Assembly (NCBI GenBank): GCA_034231615.1 | Contig: CM067315.1 | Span: 13,629,713-13,693,712 of the forward strand | Length of the DNA: 64,000 nucleotides | Reading direction: 5' to 3' | Origin: Meghimatium bilineatum | Taxonomy: Eukaryota > Mollusca > Gastropoda > Stylommatophora > Philomycidae | Shown: piece after piece, positions 55,380 to 64,000 of the stretch | Numbering within the stretch: position 1 is the stretch's first letter | Layout of the letters: every line of letters begins with the position of its first letter | The notes under the pieces: generated by a model | The model's database searches: none | What the model was told of the DNA's origin: nothing | What the model saw: the letters and a program-made list of their open reading frames with translations, nothing else | Program-made: the position numbers and the translations under genes

Positions 55380-55640
55380 ATCCATCTATGCACCTTTTAG
55401 CTCCTTACAGGAGCTTCCAGCTCTTCCGATGTTCTACCAAATCTTTGTGCTTCTGCATTTAATTCCTTCCTCCTTGTATTTCTAAGTCTTCCTATTTCCT
55501 GTGGGTTACACAACAACGTGTGTCTTACAATGCTTTCCTTGGTCTTATTAATGTATGTCGCATCAATTTCCAGCTTGGTTTCCTAAATTCTTCCTTCACT
55601 TGTTTGCATGAGCAACACATTGATGTTATCATTCAATTTT
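55380..55640 (-). mobile_element. LINE C-terminal fragment
   Basis: Minus strand: HTLLCNPQEIGRLRNTRRKE, then LNAEAQRFGRTSEELEAP. This matches the HTL...P.G.R..GRP+.TWRR.LE.E....G.....L block that ends another LINE type. Confidence 0.55.
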
Positions 55641-56150
55641 AAATCTATTCTATGTCTGTATATACAGAAAATAAAACAGCTTTCAGAAGTCAACCCTTAG
55701 TACTCTGAGGTTATTAATACTCCACATGTCCATCATTATTTACAGTATTTTGTGATTAGTTTAAGTTAAGTATATTAACAAACACAGAGAGTGTGAGTAA
55801 GAAAGCTTGAAATGGTTAGTTAAATTGATATATTTTATAGTTAAAAAATACACAAGTGAGAAAATAAAACAAGACCCAAAATCAAACAAGAAAAACAGCA
55901 CCATTACATTTAGGACTGGTTGTGACATGTGACTTACGATGAGCATTTGTACGAGGTGAACCTAAATCTAGAGTTAAATAAAAGTTCTGAGGTTAATATA
56001 GTCAGCTAAAAACTACAGTTGGTATTTAAATCAAATAATAAGTAGAGTTGAGATGTGACAGCCTGGGTGAAGGCAGTGTCTATAGAGGCTACAGATCTGT
56101 TTAAATGTCAATTGGATAAGTCAAAGTTAATGGAGAAGTGAAGCAACTTA
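55641..56150. other. SMAP intron, no recognisable gene
   Basis: AT-rich, unassigned. Confidence 0.4.
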
Positions 56151-56345
56151 CAGAACTAAGGTAATGTCAATAAAACTGTCAATGTTGTTTGGGTAGTGAA
56201 GTAACTTATAGAACTAAGGTAATGTCAATAAAACTGTCAATGTTGTTTGGGTAGTGAAGTAACTTACAGAACTAAGCTAATGTCAAAACAATGAAACTGT
56301 GAAGGCTAGTTGGGTAGTGAAGCCAATTACAAAACTAAGGCAATG
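56150..56345. repeat. 58-bp tandem repeat, about 3 units
   Basis: Unit with gtagtgaagtaacttacaga, actaaggtaatgtcaataaa and actgtcaatgttgtttgg; decayed extra copies trail to about 56.65 kb. Confidence 0.85.
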
Positions 56346-56504
56346 TCAACAAATCTGTCAATATTAAATTCATGAATCAAAGTTAGTGATATAATGTACT
56401 GTAGAACTAATACTACTAGAACTAATCTAAGCCAGTGTCAAACAAAAACAAATCTATCAATGTTAACTTTAGTTAGTCAAAGTTGGTGAAATAGACAAGT
56501 AACT

Positions 56505-56630
56505 ATCTTATTCTTATTGGTAGTTTAACATGTTTACAAAGCATGTCTGGTTTTCTTGATAAATGCTGATTTGTTTGAAAGCTCAAGGCTCGCATAAAGC
56601 TCTCTATGAATGTCTGTCTAAGTAACTATT
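56505..56630. repeat. Dispersed repeat shared with 58975-59135
   Basis: ttgacatg(t/c)(t/c)tacaaagca, tttcttgataaatgctgatt and tttgaaagctcaaggctcgc correspond in order to the second copy. Nature unknown, possibly a LINE 3' part. Confidence 0.5.
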
Positions 56631-56929
56631 AGAACTAAGGTAAGGCAATGCCAACAAAACAAATCAGTGAATATGCTAATCTCATGGGTTAAAAGTTTAC
56701 ATAAATATAAAGATGAACAAGAAACTCTTGACATAAAGTACAAAGTAACTTTAGACAGAAATATAATTGGATAAATTTAACAGTTATGGAGAAAAATCAT
56801 GAACGATTTTAACATGGAATAGAATGGGACAATTTTAACAGTAAATAAAATGGGAAAAATTTAACAGTGAATACAATTGGATAAAATTAACAAATTTAAT
56901 AGGAATATGAAAATGGATTTCTTTGGGCA

Positions 56930-57242
56930 TTAGTTCTCGAACTCCTGCATTAGTTCTCGAATTCCTGCATTAGTCCTCGAACTCCTGCTAGATTCTCTTG
57001 TAGCAGGACAATCGGCTGTTTACATTTTCAGCAGGAGAACAGACACGCATTGTGTTGCCGCATTATTTGTGTTAATGACCCAATATATCAGACTTCAGCA
57101 GTAAAATTGATTAAATATGTAGCTGTAAAAAATGGACCACACCCTGCTGGAAATCTATATTGTGGATTACATATACATTGTCCCTGCTACAAGAGAGATC
57201 CAGCGGGAGTTTTTGGATGAACGCTGGCGAAGAAGAATAGAA
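56930..57242. mobile_element. Inverted pair of SINE-like family II copies
   Basis: A minus copy (from ttctcgaactcctgctagat) meets a plus copy (ccctgctggaaatctatatt to gatgaacgctggcgaagaag). The left end also has a 20-base unit (ttagttctcgaactcctgca) repeated three times. Confidence 0.65.
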
Positions 57243-57416
57243 TAACACAGACAAGTCAGGAAAGTGCTACATTCACAACTGAAAATGATAAATAGTACAA
57301 CGGAGCATAGTTCAATCTCAAGTAAATTTTTTTACTCTGGTGAAACGCACAAGCTATAGAAACACTCATAACATTTCTTGTATTGTAATTGTGTACTACC
57401 AGTATATTTTTAGAGT

Positions 57417-58495
57417 GAAGTAGAGAAGATTTGTGAAATTGATCAGAAATAGAAAAGATTTGTGAAATTGATCAGAAATAGAAAAGATTTGTGAAATTGA
57501 TCAGAAATAGAAAAGATTTGTGAAATTGATCAGAAATAGAAAAGATTTGTGAAATTGATCAGAAATAGAAAAGATTTGTGAAATTGATCAGAAGTAGAGA
57601 AGATTTGTGAAATTGATCAGAAATAGAAAAGATTTGTGAAATTGATCAGAAATAGAAAAGATTTGTGAAATTGATCAGAAATAGAAAAGATTTGTGAAAT
57701 TGATCAGAAATAGAAAAGATTTGTGAAATTGATCAGAAATAGAAAAGATTTGTGAAATTGATCAGAAGTAGAGAAGATTTGTGAAATTGATCAGAAATAG
57801 AAAAGATTTGTGAAATTGATCAGAAATAGAAAAGATTTGTGAAATTGATCAGAAATAGAAAAGATTTGTGAAATTGATCAGAAGTAGAGAAGATTTGTGA
57901 AATTGATCAGAAATAGAAAAGATTTGTGAAATTGATCAGAAATAGAAAAGATTTGTGAAATTGATCAGAAATAGAAAAGATTTGTGAAATTGATCAGAAA
58001 TAGAAAAGATTTGTGAAATTGATCAGAAATAGAAAAGATTTGTGAAATTGATCAGAAGTAGAGAAGATTTGTGAAATTGATCAGAAATAGAAAAGATTTG
58101 TGAAATTGATCAGAAATAGAAAAGATTTGTGAAATTGATCAGAAATAGAAAAGATTTGTGAAATTGATCAGAAATAGAAAAGATTTGTGAAATTGATCAG
58201 AAATAGAAAAGATTTGTGAAATTGATCAGAAGTAGAGAAGATTTGTGAAATTGATCAGAAATAGAAAAGATTTGTGAAATTGATCAGAAATAGAAAAGAT
58301 TTGTGAAATTGATCAGAAGTAGAAAAGATTTGTGAAATTGATCAGAAATAGAAAAGATTTGTGAAATTGATCAGAAATAGAAAAGATTTGTGAAATTGAT
58401 CAGAAGTAGAAAAGATTTGTGAAATTGATCAGAAATAGAAAAGATTTGTGAAATTGATCAGAAATAGAAAAGATTTGTGAAATTGATCAGAAATA
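57417..58495. repeat. 29-bp minisatellite with higher-order structure, about 37 units
   Basis: Unit agaaatagaaaagatttgtg plus aaattgatc. A variant unit (gaagtagagaag) recurs at about 57417, 57591, 57765, 57881, 58055 and 58229, giving a six-unit (174-base) higher-order repeat with one four-unit interval. It ends 33 bases from the donor of the SMAP exon 58529-58673, on the intron side. Confidence 0.95.
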
Positions 58496-58528
58496 GCTGA
58501 AACATATGAGGTAAAAAAAAAAAGTTAC

Positions 58529-58673
58529 CTAATCCTAGGAGATCATTGGAGGCGGAATTGGAGACAGTTTCTGTGCTTGTAACAACTTTTGTTTCAGATT
58601 TAGGTACACTTGCAGGTTTGACAAAGTCTCCTTGTGGTGTGGGCTCACCTGGTTTACTAGTCAACTTGGGCAC
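58529..58673 (-). CDS. SMAP: SMAP exon with DLLGL clathrin-box-like motif
   Basis: A 145-base exon (acceptor ATTTCAG at 58680-58674, donor gtaact at 58528). It starts in phase 0 with VPKLTSKPGEPTPQGDF and ends ...SASNDLLGL plus one base. Joined to the next exon the motif reads DLLGLEAAAPPP, closely resembling the DLLGLDAP segment of vertebrate SMAP1/2, which lies in their clathrin-interacting region. The preceding Ser/Thr/Lys/Pro-rich stretch is low-complexity linker. A 29-bp tandem array begins about 33 bases downstream of the donor, inside the intron. Confidence 0.92.
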
Positions 58674-59330
58674 CTGAAATGGTTACAATTGAAAAATAAT
58701 GTAAATTTGCAGTGATTGGTTACGAGCAGAACTTATTGCAGTCTGGGCAAACCAATAGGTAGTCAGTACCCCCCTGCGGATCTCACAGGATGCATATATA
58801 TTTATGATTCTTCAATTCTTCTCAATTAGGAACAATTCTTCATCATGGCACTGGTGGCACTTTCCATGTTCTCAGCTCGCCTGACCATTGGGCATCTAAG
58901 ATAGTATATATGCTCATCATCCCAGTCAGTTTTTGGTTCAAATCTTCCCAGAGAGGATGAACTTTCCTTCCTCTCTCTGGTTATCTTTTCTTCTTCTTCT
59001 CATTCGCAGTTTGACATGCCTACACAGCAAGTTCTGTTTTCTTAATAAATGCTGTTGTATTTGAAAGCTCCTCAGTGCTCCCATACAAATTTCTGTGGAT
59101 ATCCATCTCCGTGGGCCAGTGCTCTTCCCGTAACTGGTTTAGTTATCTTTTCTAAACTTGTCCTGTGTGTTTTTCAGTTCCTTCTTCAAGAATCTGTAGT
59201 ATATTCATGACTGCCCGTATCAACTTAGCCCTGTCTCCTTATCAACTCAGCCCTGCCTCCTTATATAGCATTTATATTGCATCAGGTCTTCGGTTGCTCC
59301 CAACCTGCACAAGAGATACACATGACTTCT
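58674..59330. other. SMAP intron with a dispersed repeat
   Basis: Contains the second copy (58975-59135) of the repeat at 56505-56630, and atggcactggtggcactttc at 58845, similar to a segment at 48491. No gene recognised. Confidence 0.4.
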
Positions 59331-59468
59331 ATGTAGTGTCAAATCTATATCGTTCCTGTGACTATCTCATTAAAGAATGTAGTGTCAAATCTATATCGTT
59401 ACTGTGACTATCTCATTAAAGAATGTAGTGTCAAATCTATATCGTTCCTGTGACTACCTCATTAAAGG
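59331..59468. repeat. 46-bp tandem triplication
   Basis: Three units: atgtagtgtcaaatctatat, cgttcctgtgactatctcat, taaaga. Confidence 0.93.
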
Positions 59469-60324
59469 CACCCCTCAGTCTACTCCACAGTAAGTGCTCA
59501 GTCCTGCTGTTGTGCCAGATTATGCAAAATTTCCCCAATCACAATAGATTCACCATCCAACTCAGTATCCACATTCTGCAGGTGATCTTCAAGTAACTTC
59601 AGCATGTCCCCATTAACGACAACTCATTGACTATAGATGCACTGGATGCAAGTAAATATGATTTCTCATTACTGTGAGTGTAAGCATGTCCAGGGCAGTA
59701 GATCCATAAGACCATGAGATACCCAGAGGTCGGAAGTAGCTATAGATTTGATTAAATCAATGATGCTCATCATCATGTGACATACCTCAGGTATTCTTTC
59801 CAGAAAGTTGTCTTTGCAATTGATGTCTTGAACCCGACTCTATCCTGTGCCCTCCAATGATATCTTCATGTACTGGTCACAATGACACTGGTCATTTGAA
59901 ATTTTTCAAAATCTTGGGACAGAAATTTCAAAATAACAACTTGCCTTGGAAATGGAATCTCTAAAAACAACAGAAGAGCAGCTATAATGACCTCAGCCTC
60001 CATCCCTATATTGAAATTAATTTTTTTGTATGCCCTGTTCGACCAGCTGGCAACTAGTTGTAGCAATAACTCATTGAGATAAATTGATTTGCCACAGCAC
60101 AAACATCCATTTATGACCACAATAAGCTCATCAACTTGGTGTCATCAGCTATTAATTGATCATTTCATGACTTTATAATCTGCAAATGTACTCCAGACAT
60201 GACAGAAGAAAATACATTTCACCCTCGATGTCTTCACAATGTAATGAACATCAGGTGGTAAAACAACCGTACAAATGTAGAGGCACTGCAGCTACAAAGG
60301 TTGTCAATAATTATGGGAACGCCC
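59469..60324. other. SMAP intron, weak coding-like traces
   Basis: Minus strand holds two coding-like stretches (LLEDHLQNVDTELDGESIVI near 59.6 kb and INFNIGMEAEVI near 60.0 kb). They may be retroelement debris, but neither is convincing. Confidence 0.3.
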
Positions 60325-60580
60325 AGCAGTAGATGAATAAGATGGCTTGGACATGTGTGAAGAATGAAGAACATTCAGAAGAGAAAAGAATTAGAAGCAG
60401 ACCACGCCGGAGATACAAAGATGTACGCAAGGTCTCAACGAAAGACTTTTCTATTGACCACAATTGCTGGGAAAATGTGGCACAGGACAGTGGTGCATGA
60501 AAGTCAACATTGCACAAAGGAGCAGACATTTGGAAACACTTTTGAAGGATAGACTAGGACACAAGCAACACATGTAAAGC
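60325..60580 (+). mobile_element. LINE C-terminal fragment
   Basis: RRWLGHV, then RPRRRYKDVRKVSTKDFSID, NCWENVAQDSGA and a LHKGADIW end, in shifting frames. Typical R...GH..RM...R...G...R+.D...+....D...WE..A.DR..WR layout of LINE ends. Confidence 0.65.
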
Positions 60581-60617
60581 AAAGGTCAATGAAAAACAGC
60601 AGTGACTGATTCATTCT

Positions 60618-61340
60618 ACAAGCTAAACACATAAACCATTCTAGTTAAACACATAAACCATACTAGCTAAATACATAAACCATACTAGCTAAACACATAA
60701 ACCATACTAGCTAAATACATAAACCATACTAGCTAAACACATAAACCATACTAGCTAAACACATAAACCATACTAGCTAAATACATAAACCATACTTGCT
60801 AAACACATAAACCATACTAGCTAAATATATAAACCATTCTAGTTAAACACATAAACCATTCTAGTTAAACACATAAACCATTCTAGTTAAACACATAAAC
60901 CATTCTATTTAAACACATAAACCATTCTAGTTAAACACATAAACCATTCTAGCTAAACACATAAACCATTCTAGTTAAACACATAAACTATTCTAGTTAA
61001 ACACATAAACCATTCTAGTTAAACACATAAACCATTCTAGTTAAACACATAAACCATACTAGCTAAACACATAAACCATTCTAGCTAAACACATAAACCA
61101 TTCTAGTTAAACACATAAACCATTCTAGTTAAACACATAAACCATTCTAGTTAAACACATAAACCATTCTAGTTAAACACATAAACCATTCTAGTTAAAC
61201 ACATAAACCATTCTAGTTAAACACATAAACCATTCTAGTTAAACACATAAACCATTCTAGTTAAACACATAAACCATTCTAGTTAAACACATAAACCATA
61301 CTAGCTAAATGCATAAACCATACTAGCTAAATGCATAAAC
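60618..61340. repeat. 22-bp minisatellite, about 33 units
   Basis: Two subtypes: tctagttaaacacataaacc (plus at) and actagctaaatacataaacc (plus at). The second occupies both ends, the first the centre. Confidence 0.95.
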
Positions 61341-61377
61341 ATGTTAGATAACCATCTAAAAGATGAAAAAGGCCATC

Positions 61378-61701
61378 ATCATCATCAAGTGCCGTCTCCG
61401 CAACGAAGGTTGGCTGCAACGTATCTCCAACATCTGTCTCTTGTCTTGGTGGTGCACTCTGCTAGACTGTAACCTGTCCATCGTGTAATGTTACTCTCCC
61501 ACTTGTATCTCTGCCTACCTCTTGCTCGCTTCCCTTTGACTTTACCCTCAAGTAAGGTCTTCAATAGGGTGTCATGTCTTTTAATGTGTCCAAAGTATTT
61601 TATTTGCCTGATCTTTATTTCTCTTAGTAGTTCTTTCTTCATATTAAGTGTCTTTAGCACCTCTTTATTTGTTTTCTTCTCTTTCCATGATGTTCTCCCT
61701 A
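61378..61701 (-). mobile_element. LINE family E 3' fragment
   Basis: Minus strand: IGRTSWKEKKTNKEVLKTLN, IRQIKYFGHIKRHDTLLKTL, EGKVKGKRARGRQRYKWESN, ending NLRCGDGT and stop, then GATGATGATGAT tail. Flanked by ggccat on both sides, a short target duplication. Open over the fragment apart from the 5' truncation. Confidence 0.85.
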
Positions 61702-62284
61702 TGGCCATACATACTGTTAAATCTTTCACAATCTCTATATTCTATGTTAATTTATAATTATAACACTGTTGAAGCTTGCCATGGTGTTACCACATAATAT
61801 CTATACTCTATGTTAATTTATAATTTTAACACTGTTGAAATAAACCTTCTATGCTAAGGCTAAATTTAATATGAAAAAGAAATATCTATTTGAGTAAAGA
61901 ACACAATTTATAACTCACTGGTATTTCCTATTAAACTGTTACGCCTGCGAGAGTTAGAAACCCTAACACAGACACGGAGATAGATACAAGTGCTATAGAC
62001 AAATAGTTCGCATCTCTAATAGAAAGCAGAAGATGAATGTCTACTTGAGAAATAAAGTAGAAGGGCTTGCAAATCACAGGAGAAGAATCTCTAGCAAGAG
62101 CAAAATGGCAAAAACTTGCATGGATTGGACGTGTAGGCCAATACGATTCCACAAAAAATGATCCTACACAGAACAGTTGCAGTTGGAAAAAGCAGGAGCG
62201 GGTCAAAGAAAATCATGAGCAGACAAGACTGGACCAATCAAGATTTGTCCACATAAAAATGTGTTAGTGCATCTGATGTAGTAG
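61702..62284. other. SMAP intron, no recognisable gene
   Basis: A direct near-repeat (ctatgttaatttataattat/ttta) occurs at 61742 and 61809. Near 62.1 kb, AKWQKLAWIGRVGQYDS on plus may be decayed LINE. Confidence 0.35.
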
Positions 62285-62572
62285 CCCTACGATCCTGATG
62301 GGGTATGGATGTATGGAGACTTTACATCTCAAAGGGCTGAAAAGACATAGAAGATTGACTTCACTGTACCTGGGTTTCCCAATATATGAAATGACATGCA
62401 GCTTACTAAAAGTACAATTCATAGCACATAATTCAGTAGCTTCAACTGATAAGGGGCCACCAATATATGCATCTATAAATAAGACGTCATGACCTTGAAT
62501 CGAACCCAAGACCCTCTTGAGCACAAAACAAATGACTTAATCGCTGCGCCTGGGAGATCCAGGTTGTAGTTA
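62285..62572 (-). mobile_element. tRNA-derived SINE, family T1
   Basis: Minus-strand head CAGGCGCAGCGATTAAGTCA (A box) and TTGGGTTCGATTCAAGGTC (B box). Body shares gaagattgacttcactgtac and gggtttcccaatat with 6390-6632. It ends 43 bases from the possible SMAP exon at 62615. Confidence 0.7.
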
Positions 62573-62614
62573 TTCTAGGAGACCATGTCCAAATCTCAAA
62601 TATAATGAACTCAC

Positions 62615-62689
62615 ATTTGTCAACTGTACCATTGTTGCTGCAGATTTGGCCTTTACTTTCTTTTTCTCTCCCCTTGGATCATCCAACCA
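62615..62689 (-). CDS. SMAP: Possible SMAP exon, Lys-rich linker
   Basis: A 75-base open segment between a TTCTACAG acceptor and a GTGAGT donor. It reads WLDDPRGEKKKVKAKSAATM and a few more residues. The other two frames contain stops. It ends in phase 0, as the next exon at 58673 requires. SMAP proteins have a Lys/Glu-rich stretch between the ArfGAP domain and the clathrin-binding region, so position and composition fit. It has no strongly diagnostic motif, and an alternative donor (ATG then gtacag) lies a few codons earlier. Treat it as plausible, not proven. Confidence 0.45.
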
Positions 62690-62699
62690 CTGTAGAAGA

Positions 62700-62718
62700 C
62701 ATATATATATATATATAA
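62700..62718. repeat. (TA)n microsatellite
   Basis: Nine TA units just upstream (minus sense) of the possible 62615-62689 exon. Confidence 0.95.
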
Positions 62719-62914
62719 AAGCTAATGGTTATGTTTGCTTCAATCTCTAGCAATTACAAGCAATGCAGCTCATGTACACTAGACAAGTTTCTCCAGAGCT
62801 TTATTCAATACACAGAAGATTACAATTCCTCTCAGTCTGCAATGTTCTGAAATAAAATTTACTACTCAGATGGGTACAAGTGTAATTGTATAGACAAAGT
62901 GTTGTAATTGTATC

Positions 62915-63680
62915 ATCATCATCAAGTGCCGTCTCCGCAACGAAGGTTGGCTGCAACGTATCTCCAACATCTCCTGTCTCTTGTCTTGGTGGTGCACTCT
63001 GCTAGACTGTAACCTGTCCATCGTGTAATGTTACTCTCCCACTTGTATCTCTGCCTACCTCTTGCTCGCTTCCCTTTGACTTTACCCTCAAGTAAGGTCT
63101 TCAATAAGGTGTCATGTCTTTTAATGTGTCCAAAGTATTTTATTTACCTGATCTGTATTTCTCTTAGTAGTTCTTTCTTCATATTAAGTGTCTTTAGCAC
63201 CTCTTTATTTGTTTTCTTCTCTTTCCATGATGTTCTCCCTATTCTTCTATATACCCACATCTCAAAGGCATCAATTTTGTCTTCTAATTGTTTATTTAGT
63301 GTCCATGTTTCTGAGCCATACATTAATATGGAATAGATGTAGCATTTTATAATTCTCATTTTTAACTTTGTAATTTGTTTAGATATTAATAATTTCCTCA
63401 TGTCATTGAAGGTACATTAGCCATTCCTATTCTCCTTTTAACTTCTGTTTCACATCTGCCATCATTTGTGACTATTTGTCCAAGATATTGATACTGTTTT
63501 ACTTGTTCTAGTTTCTCTCCCTGTATGTTTATGTTTACCTCCTGTTCTTCTGTGTCTTTGCTGATTATCATGGTTTTTGTTTTTTGAATGTTTATATCCA
63601 GTCCATATTCATTACTTGATTTATTGACTTGATCTATTAGTCTTTGTAGTTCATGTTCATTTTCTGCTAAAAGAACAGTC
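62915..63680 (-). mobile_element. LINE family E, 5'-truncated insertion with target duplication
   Basis: Minus strand from 63680: TVLLAENEHELQRLIDQVNK, YGLDINIQKTKTMIISKDTE, KQYQYLGQIVTNDGRCETEV, then after a frame change MRKLLISKQITKLKMRIIKC, YGSETWTLNKQLEDKIDAFE, GRTSWKEKKTNKEVLKTLNM and the same end as 61378-61701. Target copies tgtaattgtat lie at 62903-62913 and 63684-63694. Begins just after the YADD box. Confidence 0.88.
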
Positions 63681-63909
63681 ATCTGTAATTGTATAAAGTG
63701 TTGTAATTGTAAAGACAAGGTGTTGTATTTGTATAAAGTGTTGTAATTGTATAGACAAAAGTTTTCACAAGACCAAAGTCTCACCATACCATGTACAAGG
63801 AAATTTCTGCTGCAGGACGGTTGGTCTGGTGGACCACAGATGAGGCCTTCAGACCTTCCATATGTGGGATGTTATGATTAAACATGAAGATTCTATTAAT
63901 TCATTCATT

Positions 63910-64000
63910 TTCCTTTGCCGCTGAAGTTAGCACATAGGGCAGAGGTCAGATCTCTCCAATTCTGTCTGTTCAAAGCTATTCTGTACAGTTCTTGAATAGT
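63910..64000 (-). mobile_element. LINE C-terminus, open at right edge
   Basis: Minus strand: ELYRIALNRQNWRDLTSALC, then NFSGKGK and stop. This matches the ALNR..WR.L..ALCA...GKG end of a LINE polymerase. The rest lies beyond the window. Confidence 0.5.

Noticed and set aside
59866..60120. Possible LTR-retrotransposon protease remnant on minus
   Set aside because: Only one short stretch (INFNIGMEAEVI) is faintly protease-like. The catalytic Asp-Thr/Ser-Gly triplet is absent and no neighbouring gag or polymerase is visible.

Overview
The window is eukaryotic nuclear DNA: split coding exons with GT-AG borders, 5'-truncated LINEs, tRNA-derived SINEs and at least two dozen minisatellites. A mollusc or close lophotrochozoan is my best guess, inferred from the LINE and SINE types and from telomere-like CTAACCCTAAC motifs. 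No species can be named. Nothing looks bacterial, and I see no CRISPR array, operon or rRNA gene.

The only host gene I can support is on the minus strand: the 3' part of a SMAP-type (stromal membrane-associated protein) ArfGAP gene. Nine exons run from about 62689 down to a stop codon at 14995. Eight of them (58673 to 14995) join in one consistent reading frame of 436 codons plus stop. Recognisable SMAP pieces are a DLLGL clathrin-box-like motif, ELLDLFGG, AKDSIMALYGGG, a Met/Gln-rich tail and the C-terminal GQTLSTNLWQ. The ArfGAP domain itself must lie beyond position 64000. The gene covers at least 47.7 kb, of which under 1.4 kb is coding. Most of the remaining window is repeat in its introns.

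Layout. 1-3913: a 33-bp minisatellite running off the left edge. 3914-14994: sequence downstream of SMAP, with LINE and SINE fragments and minisatellites. 14995-64000: SMAP exons separated by repeats. The larger intronic features are a damaged Mutator-like transposase (18.4-19.85 kb), a 35-bp array (35.9-36.35 kb), a 54-bp array built from a SMAP splice acceptor (43.07-43.5 kb), a CpG-rich island with a possible antisense first exon (45.1-45.3 kb), a 56-bp array (45.8-46.6 kb), a 94-bp array made from a LINE 3' end (53.5-54.8 kb), a 29-bp higher-order array beside a splice donor (57.4-58.5 kb) and a 22-bp array (60.6-61.3 kb).

Repeat families. (i) Several RNase H-bearing LINEs and several LINEs known here only from reverse-transcriptase C-termini, nearly all 5'-truncated and frame-broken. 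(ii) Two SINE-like families without a visible tRNA head that share a 3' tail (gtttgagaatgaacgc plus agaag repeats). (iii) Two tRNA-headed SINE families. (iv) A probable MITE and a possible pogo-like terminus. Most striking are arrays that grew out of functional sequence: a splice acceptor, a reverse-transcriptase coding segment and a LINE 3' end. Novelty cannot be judged without database searches.
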